Positions 30,834-40,269 of a stretch of DNA of 64,000 bases are shown one piece after another. The DNA lies in NCBI RefSeq assembly GCF_021295315.1, contig NZ_JAIMJA010000006.1:1-64000 (forward strand), read 5' to 3'. The number at the start of each line of letters is the position of its first letter. The first letter of the stretch is position 1. The position numbers and the translations under genes are program-made. Under the pieces are notes generated by a model, which worked only from the letters and a program-made list of their open reading frames with translations, ran no database searches and had not been told where the DNA came from. This DNA comes from Motilimonas cestriensis. Lineage in GTDB: Bacteria; Pseudomonadota; Gammaproteobacteria; Enterobacterales; CBDFNC01.

Positions 30834-31802
30834 TTATTTCACTTCTACTTGTGTTTCACCAGTGATGTCGATAGTCACGTGACGGTCTTGAGCACGCTCA
30901 CTTTCAGCCATACCGGTAGCTTGCGTATCACCTTTCCAGTTAGTGATGATATGCTCAGCTTTAACACCTTTTTGTACTAGGTAAGATTGTACTGAAGTAG
31001 CGCGCGCTTGTGATAAACGTTCGTTGTACTCTTTATTACCTAGCTTGTCTGTTGCGCCTGTTAATTTAACTTCAGCAACGTCGTTGGCATTGTAAAAGGC
31101 AACCGCTTCATCTAATTGCTTTTTAGCTGTGTTGGTTAGAGCGTATGAATCGAAACCAAATAATACCGCATCAGATAGCGATTCTACTTTGCTTTCATAA
31201 ACTGGCGTTGGCTCAGGAGTCACAATTGGCTCAGGCTCTACTGGCAATGGCGCAACGACCACTTGTTCAGCAGCGCGGCCAATGTGTGCCACTAGCTCTA
31301 AACCAAAGTTGTTTACGTCAGTTTTTAGATTGTGTGAACGACCTACGTTTTCAATGCGACGGTAGCGCGCTTGAAGATCTAAAGTGTCGTTGATGCGGTA
31401 AGTTGCACCCACGCCGCCTAGTGGAGATAGGCCTTCATCGCGGTGACCTAAAGAGTCAGAGCGGTAACCAAATGCACCTACTTCACCGAATACAGAGAAG
31501 TTTGTAGAAAGGGGTAGGCGACCGATAATAGAGGTATTGATACCTTGAAGAATGCTGTCTTCGCCTGGAAGTTCAGTTTTGCCTAAGTGGTTGTAACCTG
31601 CTTCTAGGGCAAAGTTTTCATTAAACTGGTAACCACCAAATGCATTAAAGCTTTTGTCTTTATCATGACATGATGTTGCGCCAACTTGGTCGCAGGTGTC
31701 TTCGTGTTGTGCGATACCTGCACCGCCACCAAAGTAAGTATTGCCCGCAAATGCTGCGCCAGAAGTTAATGCTAATGTAATCGCAAGAGATAATTTTTTC
31801 AT
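30834..31802 (-). CDS. OmpA-family outer-membrane protein
   Basis: A 322-residue outer-membrane protein. It has signal peptide MKKLSLAITLALTSGAAFA, an eight-stranded barrel of about 170 residues (opening NTYFGGGAGIAQHEDTC), then a Pro/Glu-rich hinge (PLPVEPEPIVTPEPTP). The OmpA C-terminal peptidoglycan-binding domain follows (about 210-320) with VLFGFDSYALT and the LSQARATSVQSYL peptidoglycan motif. A CDQVGATSCHD pair of cysteines lies in the first loop. It probably links the outer membrane to the wall. It is monocistronic with its own terminator. Confidence 0.9.
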   Translation of the reverse strand: MKKLSLAITLALTSGAAFAGNTYFGGGAGIAQHEDTCDQVGATSCHDKDKSFNAFGGYQFNENFALEAGYNHLGKTELPGEDSILQGINTSIIGRLPLSTNFSVFGEVGAFGYRSDSLGHRDEGLSPLGGVGATYRINDTLDLQARYRRIENVGRSHNLKTDVNNFGLELVAHIGRAAEQVVVAPLPVEPEPIVTPEPTPVYESKVESLSDAVLFGFDSYALTNTAKKQLDEAVAFYNANDVAEVKLTGATDKLGNKEYNERLSQARATSVQSYLVQKGVKAEHIITNWKGDTQATGMAESERAQDRHVTIDITGETQVEVK

Positions 31803-32039
31803 TGTATACCTTCATTTTATTATTGTTAGTCAATCTGAGTTGTGGCAAATCGAGTTGCCGCTTCAGTTGATGAAGGGCAGTCTAGGTGGGGAAGGTAAAT
31901 AAGAGAATAGGGTTTTGTTAATGGTGACTATGAATAAAACTTATAATAACTGTGATCTACCTCACTAGATGTAGATCACAGTTTAATATTTATGCAATAT
32001 TAATTTTATTGTAAATAGATTAGGCGACTTATCTAACGA

Positions 32040-32822
32040 TTACTTAGTGCTTAACCATTCAATAGCTTTTTCCATTTCGCCTACGCTACTAAAGCCGCGG
32101 TTGAGTAGCACATATTTACCGCCTACTACCAAGGTTGGTACACCGGTGCTCTGTAGTTTACTTTCAACGGCAAAAGAGACATCGAGTGCATTTTTCAGGT
32201 CTTCAGACTGACTAAATGCTTCAAACTTATCTTTATCGATACCTTGTTCAGCAAGAAAAGCTTCAAAGCTAGCTTGATCTTTAACAGTGCCGTTTTGTCT
32301 TGCTTCGAAATAGGCGGGGTGAGCTTTTTCCAGTACATCGAAGTGTTTAAAGGCTTGGAAGATCACCGCATCAAACACCCACTTTTCATTTAATAGTGAA
32401 GCATTGGCCGTCACTTTTAACTTTTCATCGGCCTTTAAGGTATTCATTAATGGTTCGGTAGCCTTACAAGCTGGACAGCCGTACCAAAAGAACTCGTGTA
32501 CTTGATTAGTGTCTGCTGGTATAGCGGTTTCTAACACACGGTAATGGACATCTTGCTGGAATGGGTCATTGGCCGTGGCTATGGCTGCCGAGGTTAGCTC
32601 GGTTGCTTCGTTGTGAGCATGACCTTCGTGGCTGTCGCTTGCAGCTTCTGGTGTTGCTTCTTTTGCCGCTGGTGCTTCAGTTGGCGCAGTCGTTGGCTCG
32701 ACACTTACCGCCACTTCGGCGCTTTTAGCTGCGGTTTCAGTTGGTGCTTCAGGTTGCTCAGAGCAAGCAACAAGGGATGCGCCAAATAAGATGGCGAGGC
32801 TTAGTTTGGTGATGGGGGTCAT
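32040..32822 (-). CDS. DsbA-like thiol:disulfide oxidoreductase lipoprotein
   Basis: A 260-residue lipoprotein from the ATG at 32822. Signal peptide and lipobox are LFGASLVAC, with lipidated Cys20. A low-complexity Ala/Glu/Thr-rich linker with a HEGHAH patch spans about residues 25-75. The DsbA-type thioredoxin domain has active site FFWYGCPACK (Cys116 and Cys119) and the cis-Pro loop STGVPTLVV. The CPAC pair and membrane anchor differ from classic soluble DsbA (CPHC). A broken relative of this gene lies about 1 kb upstream on the same strand. Confidence 0.88.
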   Translation of the reverse strand: MTPITKLSLAILFGASLVACSEQPEAPTETAAKSAEVAVSVEPTTAPTEAPAAKEATPEAASDSHEGHAHNEATELTSAAIATANDPFQQDVHYRVLETAIPADTNQVHEFFWYGCPACKATEPLMNTLKADEKLKVTANASLLNEKWVFDAVIFQAFKHFDVLEKAHPAYFEARQNGTVKDQASFEAFLAEQGIDKDKFEAFSQSEDLKNALDVSFAVESKLQSTGVPTLVVGGKYVLLNRGFSSVGEMEKAIEWLSTK

Positions 32823-33048
32823 ATCAAATCCGTTAATAATCACTAAATAATAAAAGAGTCGATTATGCCTGAGATAAATGAGTATGCCACTAGCTTGACT
32901 TAACTTTACACAGTTTAGTGACTGAAATGAAACCCCAGTATAGATTGAGCTGGCGATGTATGGCTGGCACTAGCAGTGGGTTACAGCGTAAGCATCTAAG
33001 CTCCTAAAGCGGCCAAATAATCATTTTTAATCTTAACACTCTATCGCC

Positions 33049-33510
33049 CTAGTCGGTGACCTCAAAAATAGAGTCAATAATAATGGGTAAGTTGCCCCTG
33101 ACAGAAGTAGCGCCAAAGACAGAGCGTGCATGAACGCCCTTTTCACCAAATACCTTAGCCATTAAGTCTGAGCAGCCATCGAGTACCTTTGGATGTTGTT
33201 CAAAGTCTGGAGTTGCGTTGACAAAACCTTGCAGTTTTACCACACGACTGACTTTATCAAGCGAGCCTAATTCTAGTTTTACAGCGGCTAATATATCCAG
33301 ACCCGTTGCTTTGGCAAATTCATAACCTTGCTCAACAGTATATTCTTGGCCAAGTTTACCTTTGGGTACAACACTTAATCCCGCTACAGGGCCTTTACCA
33401 GAAACATAAAGTAGCTTGCCTGTACGTACACAATTACAGTAGCTTCCTTGCGGGTCGCTGGCAGTTGGTAAGTTTAAGCCAAGTTCTAATATTCTTTTAT
33501 CGATGCTCAT
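33049..33510 (-). CDS. RidA/YjgF-family protein
   Basis: A 153-residue member of the YjgF/YER057c/UK114 family. RidA proper deaminates reactive enamine/imine intermediates of amino-acid metabolism. This longer form has GNCVRTGKLLYVSGKGP-like features (YCNCVRTGKLLYVSGKGPV) and the C-terminal HARSVFGATSVRGNLPIII, where the Arg that binds the substrate carboxylate is expected in RidA. This length is closer to the YjgF-like subgroup of unknown function. It lies between the intact DsbA-like gene and its remnant. Confidence 0.85.
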   Translation of the reverse strand: MSIDKRILELGLNLPTASDPQGSYCNCVRTGKLLYVSGKGPVAGLSVVPKGKLGQEYTVEQGYEFAKATGLDILAAVKLELGSLDKVSRVVKLQGFVNATPDFEQHPKVLDGCSDLMAKVFGEKGVHARSVFGATSVRGNLPIIIDSIFEVTD

Positions 33511-33758
33511 ATTCGCTCCTGTTTGTGATAGCCATGTTATTAAATTGTGCAGGCAATAAAGCGGCTCTAAATGTAGTCAAGTAACTCTTAGGCTAAGGGG
33601 GCGGTTTACAACTTTACGAAACGCAGGCTCCAACTCCCTAAGGCTAACCAACTGAAACTAAATCACGGATTTAAAATGCCACTTTAATCGTTCGCCAGCT
33701 TGTTGTGAATATATTTATCAAATAAATATAAAAAAAGTAAGGGTTCAAGTGGCTTTGA

Positions 33759-33900
33759 TCAGTCTAGGTAGTTCTTACTGTTATACCAGAAAAGTTCGTG
33801 CACTCCATTTGGCCGAGGTGCAATAGTCGTTTCGAAACCGCGATAATGTGCGTCTTGCTGGAACGGTGTTTGGGGGTATGGCCACAACTGTTAAAAATGG
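33759..33900 (-). pseudogene. Remnant of a second DsbA-like gene
   Basis: On the minus strand this stretch translates to TPFQQDAHYRGFETTIAP then NGVHELFWYN. It aligns with DPFQQDVHYRVLETAIPA and QVHEFFWYG of the intact protein encoded at 32040-32822 (its residues 86-116). The reading stops at TGA 33759-33761, a few codons later and just where the CPAC active site should begin. An in-frame TAA lies upstream near 33900. No start codon and no active site remain. The rest of the 33511-34062 gap is AT-rich with no other gene seen. Confidence 0.8.
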
Positions 33901-34062
33901 GGTCGACCGCTGTTGATAATAGCTAGTAATTTGTTCTCAGTGAGTTTCTAGTTAGCGTATTGTTTTATTTATGTTATTTATTATTAGTTTGGAATAGGTG
34001 TTTTTCTCTTTTTTATATTTTTTTGATTGTTATAATGCGCTTTTTGGATCAAGGACGCTGAA

Positions 34063-37000
34063 ATGGTCAATAAAATTGCTGTTGGAGTGCTGCTAATGGC
34101 TGGGGTTAATGCCTTTGCCAATGCCGCCATAGTAGATGCTAAATCACATCAAGGGATTGTATATTTAACCGACGAAATTAGCACAGAGATAAAACGTTAT
34201 TCTCTGGCTGATGAGAAATTTCTTACCCCGATCGCTCTATCAAATATTCCTCTAGCCCTTGCTGTTGATGAAACGGGAATTTTTGTTAGTTATGGTAGCC
34301 AAATTACTAAGTTGGCTCTTGATGGTAGTAATGAAACTCAGCTTCGAGTCACCACTAAATCTATCTCTGATCTTGAAATTATTGATGACATTCTGATTTT
34401 ATCTACAAGTAGTTATATTCAAACCGTCAACAAAAGTAGTGGTCAGTTTATTGCTGATAAGTCATTGTGGTATGCCTCTGGTGAAATGACGGTATTGCCA
34501 AGCTCTTCAAACGTTTATTTTCATAGCTCAGGTATCAGTCCTTCTGACATCAATAGATTAGACATTTCTGCAACGGGAGTGATTGGCTCTCAGCAAGATA
34601 GCCCTTATCATGGTGCCTACAATCAAGGTCGAGATATTGCCGTATTCCCTGATAATAGTCGTTTAGTTGATTACTCCGGTATTATTTATAATCAAGATTT
34701 AACTTACTCGGCGAGTTTAGGAACTGCTTTCAAAGATATTGATTTTTGGGGTGATTTGCCAATCGTGTTACGCGGCAATCAGATTCATGCGTATGACAAG
34801 GCTTCGCGTGAAACGGGTACCTATTCATTAAGTTTGGCAAATCCGGACCAATTGTTCGTTCACGATAATAAGGTGGTCGTATTCGCAGACGATCTTACTC
34901 ATGTTGAAGTGTTTGCCGTTAGTCAGCTAAATCCAGCTGATCCACAAGCTGCGATTGATCCAACAGACTTAGCCTATACGCCAGATACCGTTGTATTAGA
35001 TGACAACGAGGATGTGGTTTATCTGCTAAGTAAGCAACATTTAAACATCTTCCGTTGGTCAATTAGCCAACAGCAGTACTTACCTTCGATAGGGTTAACT
35101 TCTGCGCCCAGCGCAATTAGCTATTCGCCTGCCCATAATCGAATTTATTTGGCTTATAGTAATAATCAAATTAGCTATATCGACCTCAATACCAATACTG
35201 AATCTGTGTTCATCAATCTTCCTAACTCTATTTCCACTATTAGTGCTACGGGTAATTACCTCATGACCCGAGATAGCACTGGCGCTTGGGGAACCTTTAG
35301 TATCTTTAACAGTGCGGGTGAAAAAACACACTCTAATGAGTGGGCTTATCCAACCTCTTCTCTTGTTTGGGGTGAGCAAGCTAACCGCGTTTACTATATT
35401 AGCGGTTATTCACCTGCTGATTTACATTGGCACTATTTAGATCCTGAAACGGGTTCTCTTGGCGGTGACAATGACAGCCCTTACCATAGCAGCCAAGGTT
35501 GGCAAGTACCCATTCGTGTTTCTGAGAATGGCGCGTTTGTTGCGCTTGGTTCAGGTCGAATTGTATTAGGTCGTTCAATGAGCGAGGTGACCAATTTGTC
35601 GTTGACCGGCAATATTGAAGATTTGACTTGGCTACATGGTAATGTGTTTACTTTGCGCGGCGCTGACAGCAATACTTATACCCAGCTGCATCGATGGCAA
35701 GGCGATTTTAGCCTTGATGCTGCTGCAACTTATGAAGTTCAAGGCACCCCTTTGGCTATTTTATCGTTAGCCAGTAAAGGTCAAATATTATTGGCTTATG
35801 CACAAGCGGGTGTGCCCACGTTTGAATTAAAAGACTTTACCGCAAAAGACTTTGATGGCGATGGTTATAACGACCAAGAAGATTTATTCCCTGCTGATCC
35901 TAATGATTGGGCTGACTTTGATCGTGATGAAATAGGCGATACGCTAGATACTGATGATGATAATGACGGTGTTGACGATGGGGTTGATGCTTTCCCATTT
36001 GATGCCTCAGAATCCTTAGATACAGATGCTGATGGTATCGGCAATAATGCTGATACCGACGATGATAACGACGGCGTTGCAGATGGCGATGATGCGTTTC
36101 CCCTAGATGCAACAGAAACCATTGATACCGATGGGGATGGCTTAGGCAATAATGCTGATACAGATGACGATAATGATAACGTTGCTGACAGTGTTGATGT
36201 ATTCCCGCTTGATCCATCAGAAGCGCTGGACTCAGATCTAGATGGCATAGGCAATAATGCCGATAACGATGATGATAATGATGGTATTGCCGACAGTGTT
36301 GATGCATTTCCTCTGGACTCATCTGAGTCAGTAGATTCGGATCTAGATGGCATAGGCAATAATGCCGACACCGACGATGATAACGACGGTGTTGCCGATA
36401 ATATTGATGCATTTCCTTTTAACCCTAACGAGTCAGTAGATTCGGATCTGGATGGCGTAGGTAATAATGCCGATAACGACGATGACAATGATGGTGTGTT
36501 AGATGTAAATGACGCTGCGCCACTGGATGCGAGTATTGGTGCGAGTTCAAATGACAATGACTCAGGAAGCACTGATACAGGTAGTGATACAGATACGGGT
36601 GGGGCAGATAACGGTAATTCAGATAATAGCAACACCGATGGAACCGGCGAACAGCCATCGACAGACGATGGACAAACCGAGGAGCCCCAACCAGCGACCC
36701 CATTTGGTGGGGATTACAGTACCTTGTTCCCAGCCACTGCCGGCAACACTTGGTATTTTGATACTTTTGCTAACCAAGAAGTTAAGCTTGGAGCAGCTCA
36801 AACTATGTTACAGCAAAAGGTATATCCATTAGTATTTCCAAGTGGATCTAAGCTGCACCTTAATGCATCGAGTCAAGATCTCCAATTGCTAGGCTTACAT
36901 CTGGCTCAAGTGAGTACGCCTTATGGCACATTTTCAGCTGACATTCGCTTAGATAAGGCAATTTCTTTAGCTCGTTCTGTATCATTAAATGGTCGCAGCA

Positions 37001-37419
37001 AGGTGAATATTCAACCAGAATATGGCAATCGTGATTTCGTTTGGAACGCATCAAGTACTGCCTATGGTTTTGAACAAGTGACAGTTGCTGCAGGCACTTA
37101 CAATGCGCTTCGCAGTGAGCTTAACTTATCGGGTTATGCCGAAGTTGATGGTGCTAAAGTGCAGTTTTCTTATCAAGCCCAATACTGGTTTGTGGAAAAT
37201 ATTGGGCTGGTTAAACTTGTTGAAAATGGGGTGACGACTCAGTTGACGCGAGCTTCGATTAAAGTGATCGACAAAGCGGGTGAGACGGATACTTCTAACG
37301 GTGGCAGTACAGATAACACCGCAACTGCGGAAAAATCTGGTGGCGGCGGTGGTGGTAGTCTAGGCTGGTTTAGCCTGATTATGCTAGCTGGTTTGGCTTT
37401 GTTAAGAAAACGCAGTTAA
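34063..37419 (+). CDS. Secreted GlyGly-CTERM protein with propeller-like region and thrombospondin type 3 Ca-binding repeats
   Basis: An 1118-residue secreted protein. It has a signal peptide (VGVLLMAGVNAFANA) and a long beta-rich region of about residues 25-590 with repeated short blades, probably a propeller. About six thrombospondin-type-3 repeats with DxDxDG calcium loops follow (about 600-820, e.g. DTDADGIGNNADTDDDNDG), then a Ser/Thr/Asp/Gly linker and a globular domain (about 890-1070). The C terminus is a GlyGly-CTERM tail: a run of six Gly, then SLGWFSLIMLAGLALLRKRS. Such tails are cut by rhombosortase after type II secretion. The role is probably adhesion or a surface enzyme scaffold. 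It is monocistronic. Confidence 0.85.
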   Translation: MVNKIAVGVLLMAGVNAFANAAIVDAKSHQGIVYLTDEISTEIKRYSLADEKFLTPIALSNIPLALAVDETGIFVSYGSQITKLALDGSNETQLRVTTKSISDLEIIDDILILSTSSYIQTVNKSSGQFIADKSLWYASGEMTVLPSSSNVYFHSSGISPSDINRLDISATGVIGSQQDSPYHGAYNQGRDIAVFPDNSRLVDYSGIIYNQDLTYSASLGTAFKDIDFWGDLPIVLRGNQIHAYDKASRETGTYSLSLANPDQLFVHDNKVVVFADDLTHVEVFAVSQLNPADPQAAIDPTDLAYTPDTVVLDDNEDVVYLLSKQHLNIFRWSISQQQYLPSIGLTSAPSAISYSPAHNRIYLAYSNNQISYIDLNTNTESVFINLPNSISTISATGNYLMTRDSTGAWGTFSIFNSAGEKTHSNEWAYPTSSLVWGEQANRVYYISGYSPADLHWHYLDPETGSLGGDNDSPYHSSQGWQVPIRVSENGAFVALGSGRIVLGRSMSEVTNLSLTGNIEDLTWLHGNVFTLRGADSNTYTQLHRWQGDFSLDAAATYEVQGTPLAILSLASKGQILLAYAQAGVPTFELKDFTAKDFDGDGYNDQEDLFPADPNDWADFDRDEIGDTLDTDDDNDGVDDGVDAFPFDASESLDTDADGIGNNADTDDDNDGVADGDDAFPLDATETIDTDGDGLGNNADTDDDNDNVADSVDVFPLDPSEALDSDLDGIGNNADNDDDNDGIADSVDAFPLDSSESVDSDLDGIGNNADTDDDNDGVADNIDAFPFNPNESVDSDLDGVGNNADNDDDNDGVLDVNDAAPLDASIGASSNDNDSGSTDTGSDTDTGGADNGNSDNSNTDGTGEQPSTDDGQTEEPQPATPFGGDYSTLFPATAGNTWYFDTFANQEVKLGAAQTMLQQKVYPLVFPSGSKLHLNASSQDLQLLGLHLAQVSTPYGTFSADIRLDKAISLARSVSLNGRSKVNIQPEYGNRDFVWNASSTAYGFEQVTVAAGTYNALRSELNLSGYAEVDGAKVQFSYQAQYWFVENIGLVKLVENGVTTQLTRASIKVIDKAGETDTSNGGSTDNTATAEKSGGGGGGSLGWFSLIMLAGLALLRKRS

Positions 37420-37446
37420 CTTTTATCGAAAGTTGATACCTAGATG

Positions 37447-37474
37447 AAAAAGCGGCCTGATAAGCCGCTTTTTA
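37447..37474 (+). terminator. Rho-independent terminator after the GlyGly-CTERM gene
   Basis: AAAGCGGC, loop CTGATAA, GCCGCTTT, then a T-rich tail. Arms are perfect over 8 bp. Confidence 0.9.
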
Positions 37475-37734
37475 TTATGACTAACGAACTTGTTTGAGCT
37501 CATTCGTGAGCCCGCCGACTACTCTCCATTGATCGTGGGGCATATCAAGAAAAGGCTGAAAAACATCCTTAAAGAGAAAAAACGGCTTTAAGTTGATGTC
37601 GATGACGCACTGGTGAAGCAGTTTCGCTCGTTAGAGTTGCGATTACAGCGGTGGCTAAAAAATGCCAAGCTTAATTCTGGCGTTTTAGCTGTATGACTGC
37701 GTCGCCCAATTTCTCTAAACATTCTCGCTAAAGA
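37475..37734. other. Non-coding stretch with possible decayed coding sequence
   Basis: No intact gene is seen in this part of the 465-bp gap. Short open stretches on the plus strand read EPADYSPLIVGHIKKRLKN and VKQFRSLELRLQRWLKNA, each ending in a stop and lacking a start. They look like coding remnants, but no family was recognised. Confidence 0.35.
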
Positions 37735-37876
37735 TGGGGGGAGCAAGCTCCGGTCCTACAAAAAACCATGAATCAACTAGCCCAACTTACAAGGAGCGCA
37801 ATTTATTGTGCGAAGCCTGCTGCAATCGCCGACCATTACCGCAGGCTTAGCCCCATGACGGAGGCTCCCACATCAT
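37735..37876. repeat. Cluster of dispersed hairpins
   Basis: A unit near 37737-37759 has arm GAGCAAGCTC and a GTCCTAC flank. The shared spacer AATCAACTAGCCCAAC follows. A unit near 37790-37815 has the variant stem GCGCAA-TTTA-TTGTGC and flanks AAGGA and GAA. A unit at about 37847-37874 contains GCCCCA-TGAC with an imperfect right arm. It lies between convergent genes. Confidence 0.8.
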
Positions 37877-37884
37877 TTTTACTT

Positions 37885-39816
37885 CTATAGCTTAGTGACC
37901 CTTACTTGTTTAGGTGGGTTTGGCTGCGCTAGTACAAACGAGGCAAATGCGCCGCGATGTATTGGTGAGCCAACGGGTTGACCGAGAAAGTCATGGCTGA
38001 GGCTTACGCTATCATCGCCGCCAGTGAGGGCGGGAGAGGTTTGCTCTAGGCTCGCTGGGGTTAAACTAGCAATTTGTGGATCGGCCATTTCATCGCTGCT
38101 ATCTAGCCACTCGGTAAAGTGGGTGCGATCTTTGTCACTCCAACTGTCGCTGGTGGTGTTATAGAGTAAGTTGTTGCTTACTTTTATCCAGCTTGGCGCA
38201 TCACCGCGTTTACCGTAAGTGAGGTAGGGCATGGGATGACTGACGCGGATAACATTGTTGCTGACACTAAAGGTTGCGCCTTGGTCGGTGCCCATGCTGA
38301 TGGCTTTAGGCTCAACATGGCTAGGTTTACCACCACGAATATAGGTGCGCGAGGACTCATCGGACACATCATAAAGGGTGTTGTTGTAGACATCAAAATG
38401 CCCCTTGATACCCCCGCCTAAGGTAATGCCGTAAGGAGAAGTGCCATTGTTTTCTTCGGCCACCGGGCCAAGGCCTGCGTTGATGATGACATTGTTATAC
38501 ACCTGCGCATCCACCTCCCAACAAGCAGGGCGCTGTTGTACTCCGTTGCTGTCTGTGTAGGTGCGACTGTAAGTGTGGATGTTAATGCCTGAGCCTTTTT
38601 GATTAATGATGTAGTTGTTATGGGCTTTTAGTACGCTGCCGGGTTTAAAGCCGCGGCAGAGATCATAGCCATAGTTCAGTTGATCGTAAAAATGCAGACC
38701 AAATTTGGCCTTGTTATCGTTTAAGTGGTTCCAGCCAAATTCCCAGCCAGTAATTGGCTCGTTGCCCTCGGCTGGAGTCCGTATGGTTAAATAGGTGGTG
38801 TGTTGAAAATGGGAAGTTTGATCGCAGCCAATATCGGTGATTTGATTGCCCAAGGCTTTGAAGTTATCGTTGCTCGCGCCGCCGCCGACAATGGCACCCG
38901 ACCAACCGTTTGAGCACATGCCATCACGCTCACCAATGGCGTTACCCACTGCGCGCCCCCATTGGTTGGTTGATAGCTGTGAGGTGGAGTTTTGCGGATT
39001 GGACACGCTTTGATAAGGCGCACCTTTGCCCATATCAACTTGATTGCCTGCCAATACCTTGTATTTAGAAATGACGATGCCGCGGCTTAAATACGGATAA
39101 ACGCCTCTCATAGGCCCCGATGCAAGGGCTTGGGTGTTGGGATAGCTAGCAATGGCGATTTGTTTTTCTTGGGTGCCTTCTAGGCCCACTAACCAAAGGC
39201 CTGCGCCGAGGGATTGACCGCCACTAAGAGGATGTTGCTCTTGAATTTCTTGTACTCCATGGGAGTAAGCGATATCCCCGGCTTGTAATAAACGATTACC
39301 CGGCGCACGGGCACCATAGGTCATACCATTAATAACTTGAAACGGGTCGTCAAAGCTGCCGCTGTTTTGGTTATTACCGCCCGCCTTCACATGATAAATA
39401 TTACCTTCACGTACGGTAAAGGGCAGTGTGTTGTCACTGCTTATACCCGCTTCATCAACAAGGCGAATACTTGCTTCACCAAGTCCTACACTCGTAGGAA
39501 TTGAAAAGGCGACTTCATACAGTTGATGCGATGTCCATAAATCGGCTGGGCCACAGGGCTGTTGGCCATCGGCTTTTTTCCAGTAATAGATATGGGCGGC
39601 GGGGTGAGATTGACCTTGTTGGTCAACGATCGAGACGGTGCCTTGATTATCGCCTAAACGATAACCCCACACCGTCACGATCGCCCCTTCTCCCAAACCG
39701 TCACCTAAGCCTGCATTAGGCCCTGATACTAAATCACTAAAAGCCAAATGGGGGGCTGGTGCCGCCCAAGTGCTCAGACTTGCTAGCAACAAAAATAAGC
39801 TAATGAATAATCGCAT
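37885..39816 (-). CDS. Secreted right-handed beta-helix protein (polysaccharide-lyase-like)
   Basis: A 643-residue secreted protein with signal peptide MRLFISLFLLLASLSTWA. An N-terminal IPT/TIG-like beta-sandwich follows (about 20-135, DLVSGPNAGLGDGLGEG), then a long repeated beta-strand region (about 140-610) with runs such as NNVIRVSHPM, NNLLYNTT and YNNVIINAG. These are typical of parallel beta-helices found in pectate-lyase and alginate-lyase folds. No catalytic motif was identified. It is the last gene of a compact cluster, 12 bp after the small lipoprotein gene. A polysaccharide substrate is likely but unproven. Confidence 0.7.
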   Translation of the reverse strand: MRLFISLFLLLASLSTWAAPAPHLAFSDLVSGPNAGLGDGLGEGAIVTVWGYRLGDNQGTVSIVDQQGQSHPAAHIYYWKKADGQQPCGPADLWTSHQLYEVAFSIPTSVGLGEASIRLVDEAGISSDNTLPFTVREGNIYHVKAGGNNQNSGSFDDPFQVINGMTYGARAPGNRLLQAGDIAYSHGVQEIQEQHPLSGGQSLGAGLWLVGLEGTQEKQIAIASYPNTQALASGPMRGVYPYLSRGIVISKYKVLAGNQVDMGKGAPYQSVSNPQNSTSQLSTNQWGRAVGNAIGERDGMCSNGWSGAIVGGGASNDNFKALGNQITDIGCDQTSHFQHTTYLTIRTPAEGNEPITGWEFGWNHLNDNKAKFGLHFYDQLNYGYDLCRGFKPGSVLKAHNNYIINQKGSGINIHTYSRTYTDSNGVQQRPACWEVDAQVYNNVIINAGLGPVAEENNGTSPYGITLGGGIKGHFDVYNNTLYDVSDESSRTYIRGGKPSHVEPKAISMGTDQGATFSVSNNVIRVSHPMPYLTYGKRGDAPSWIKVSNNLLYNTTSDSWSDKDRTHFTEWLDSSDEMADPQIASLTPASLEQTSPALTGGDDSVSLSHDFLGQPVGSPIHRGAFASFVLAQPNPPKQVRVTKL

Positions 39817-39828
39817 TGGCTGTCCTCG

Positions 39829-40269
39829 TTATGGTGCACTGACAAATTGGCTGAGACGGCCATTATTGTCTTTGCTGGCTAACTCAAAGGTGTAGTTACC
39901 TTTGGGCAGCTCGATTTGCAATTGGGTTTGATCGCCCGCAATGCTCACTTCACCCGTTGCTTGGGTTTGGCTGTTGGTCCAGCGCAAGGTGTAGCTGGCG
40001 ATATCACTGGCCAAAAGTACGCTGCCGTCAATGCGAGAGTTTGGCGTTTGCCATTCAATTAAGTAGCGTTCGGTCAGCGCTGGTGGCGTATCTGGCTCTT
40101 GCGTTGGCGAGATTGAAGGCGCTGCCGAAGGGATAACCGTGGGGATAACTGTCGGCGCAACCGTCGGTGTTGTTTCACTGCTTTTTTTATCACTGCCACC
40201 AGACCCACCACCACAGGCGGTGAGTGTTAATAATGCCAGAGGCAAGCAAAAGGTAAGTAGTCGATTCAT
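39829..40269 (-). CDS. Small lipoprotein with Thr/Pro linker and fibronectin-like domain
   Basis: A 146-residue lipoprotein. The signal ends in LLTLTACGGGSGG (lipobox LTAC). A PTVAPTVIPTVIPSAAP-type linker follows, then a beta-sandwich of about 90 residues (ERYLIEWQTPNSRIDGSVLLA onward) like a fibronectin type III fold. It is abutted by the next lipoprotein gene (stop at 40270, start at 40269) and both share the GGxSG plus PTxxPT linker style, so they probably act together. The function is unknown. Confidence 0.7.
   Translation of the reverse strand: MNRLLTFCLPLALLTLTACGGGSGGSDKKSSETTPTVAPTVIPTVIPSAAPSISPTQEPDTPPALTERYLIEWQTPNSRIDGSVLLASDIASYTLRWTNSQTQATGEVSIAGDQTQLQIELPKGNYTFELASKDNNGRLSQFVSAP

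Noticed and set aside
35865-36635. Ser-rich and His-rich antisense frames over the calcium repeats
   Set aside because: They mirror the Asp-rich DxDxDG codons of the real gene; low complexity and no start signals.
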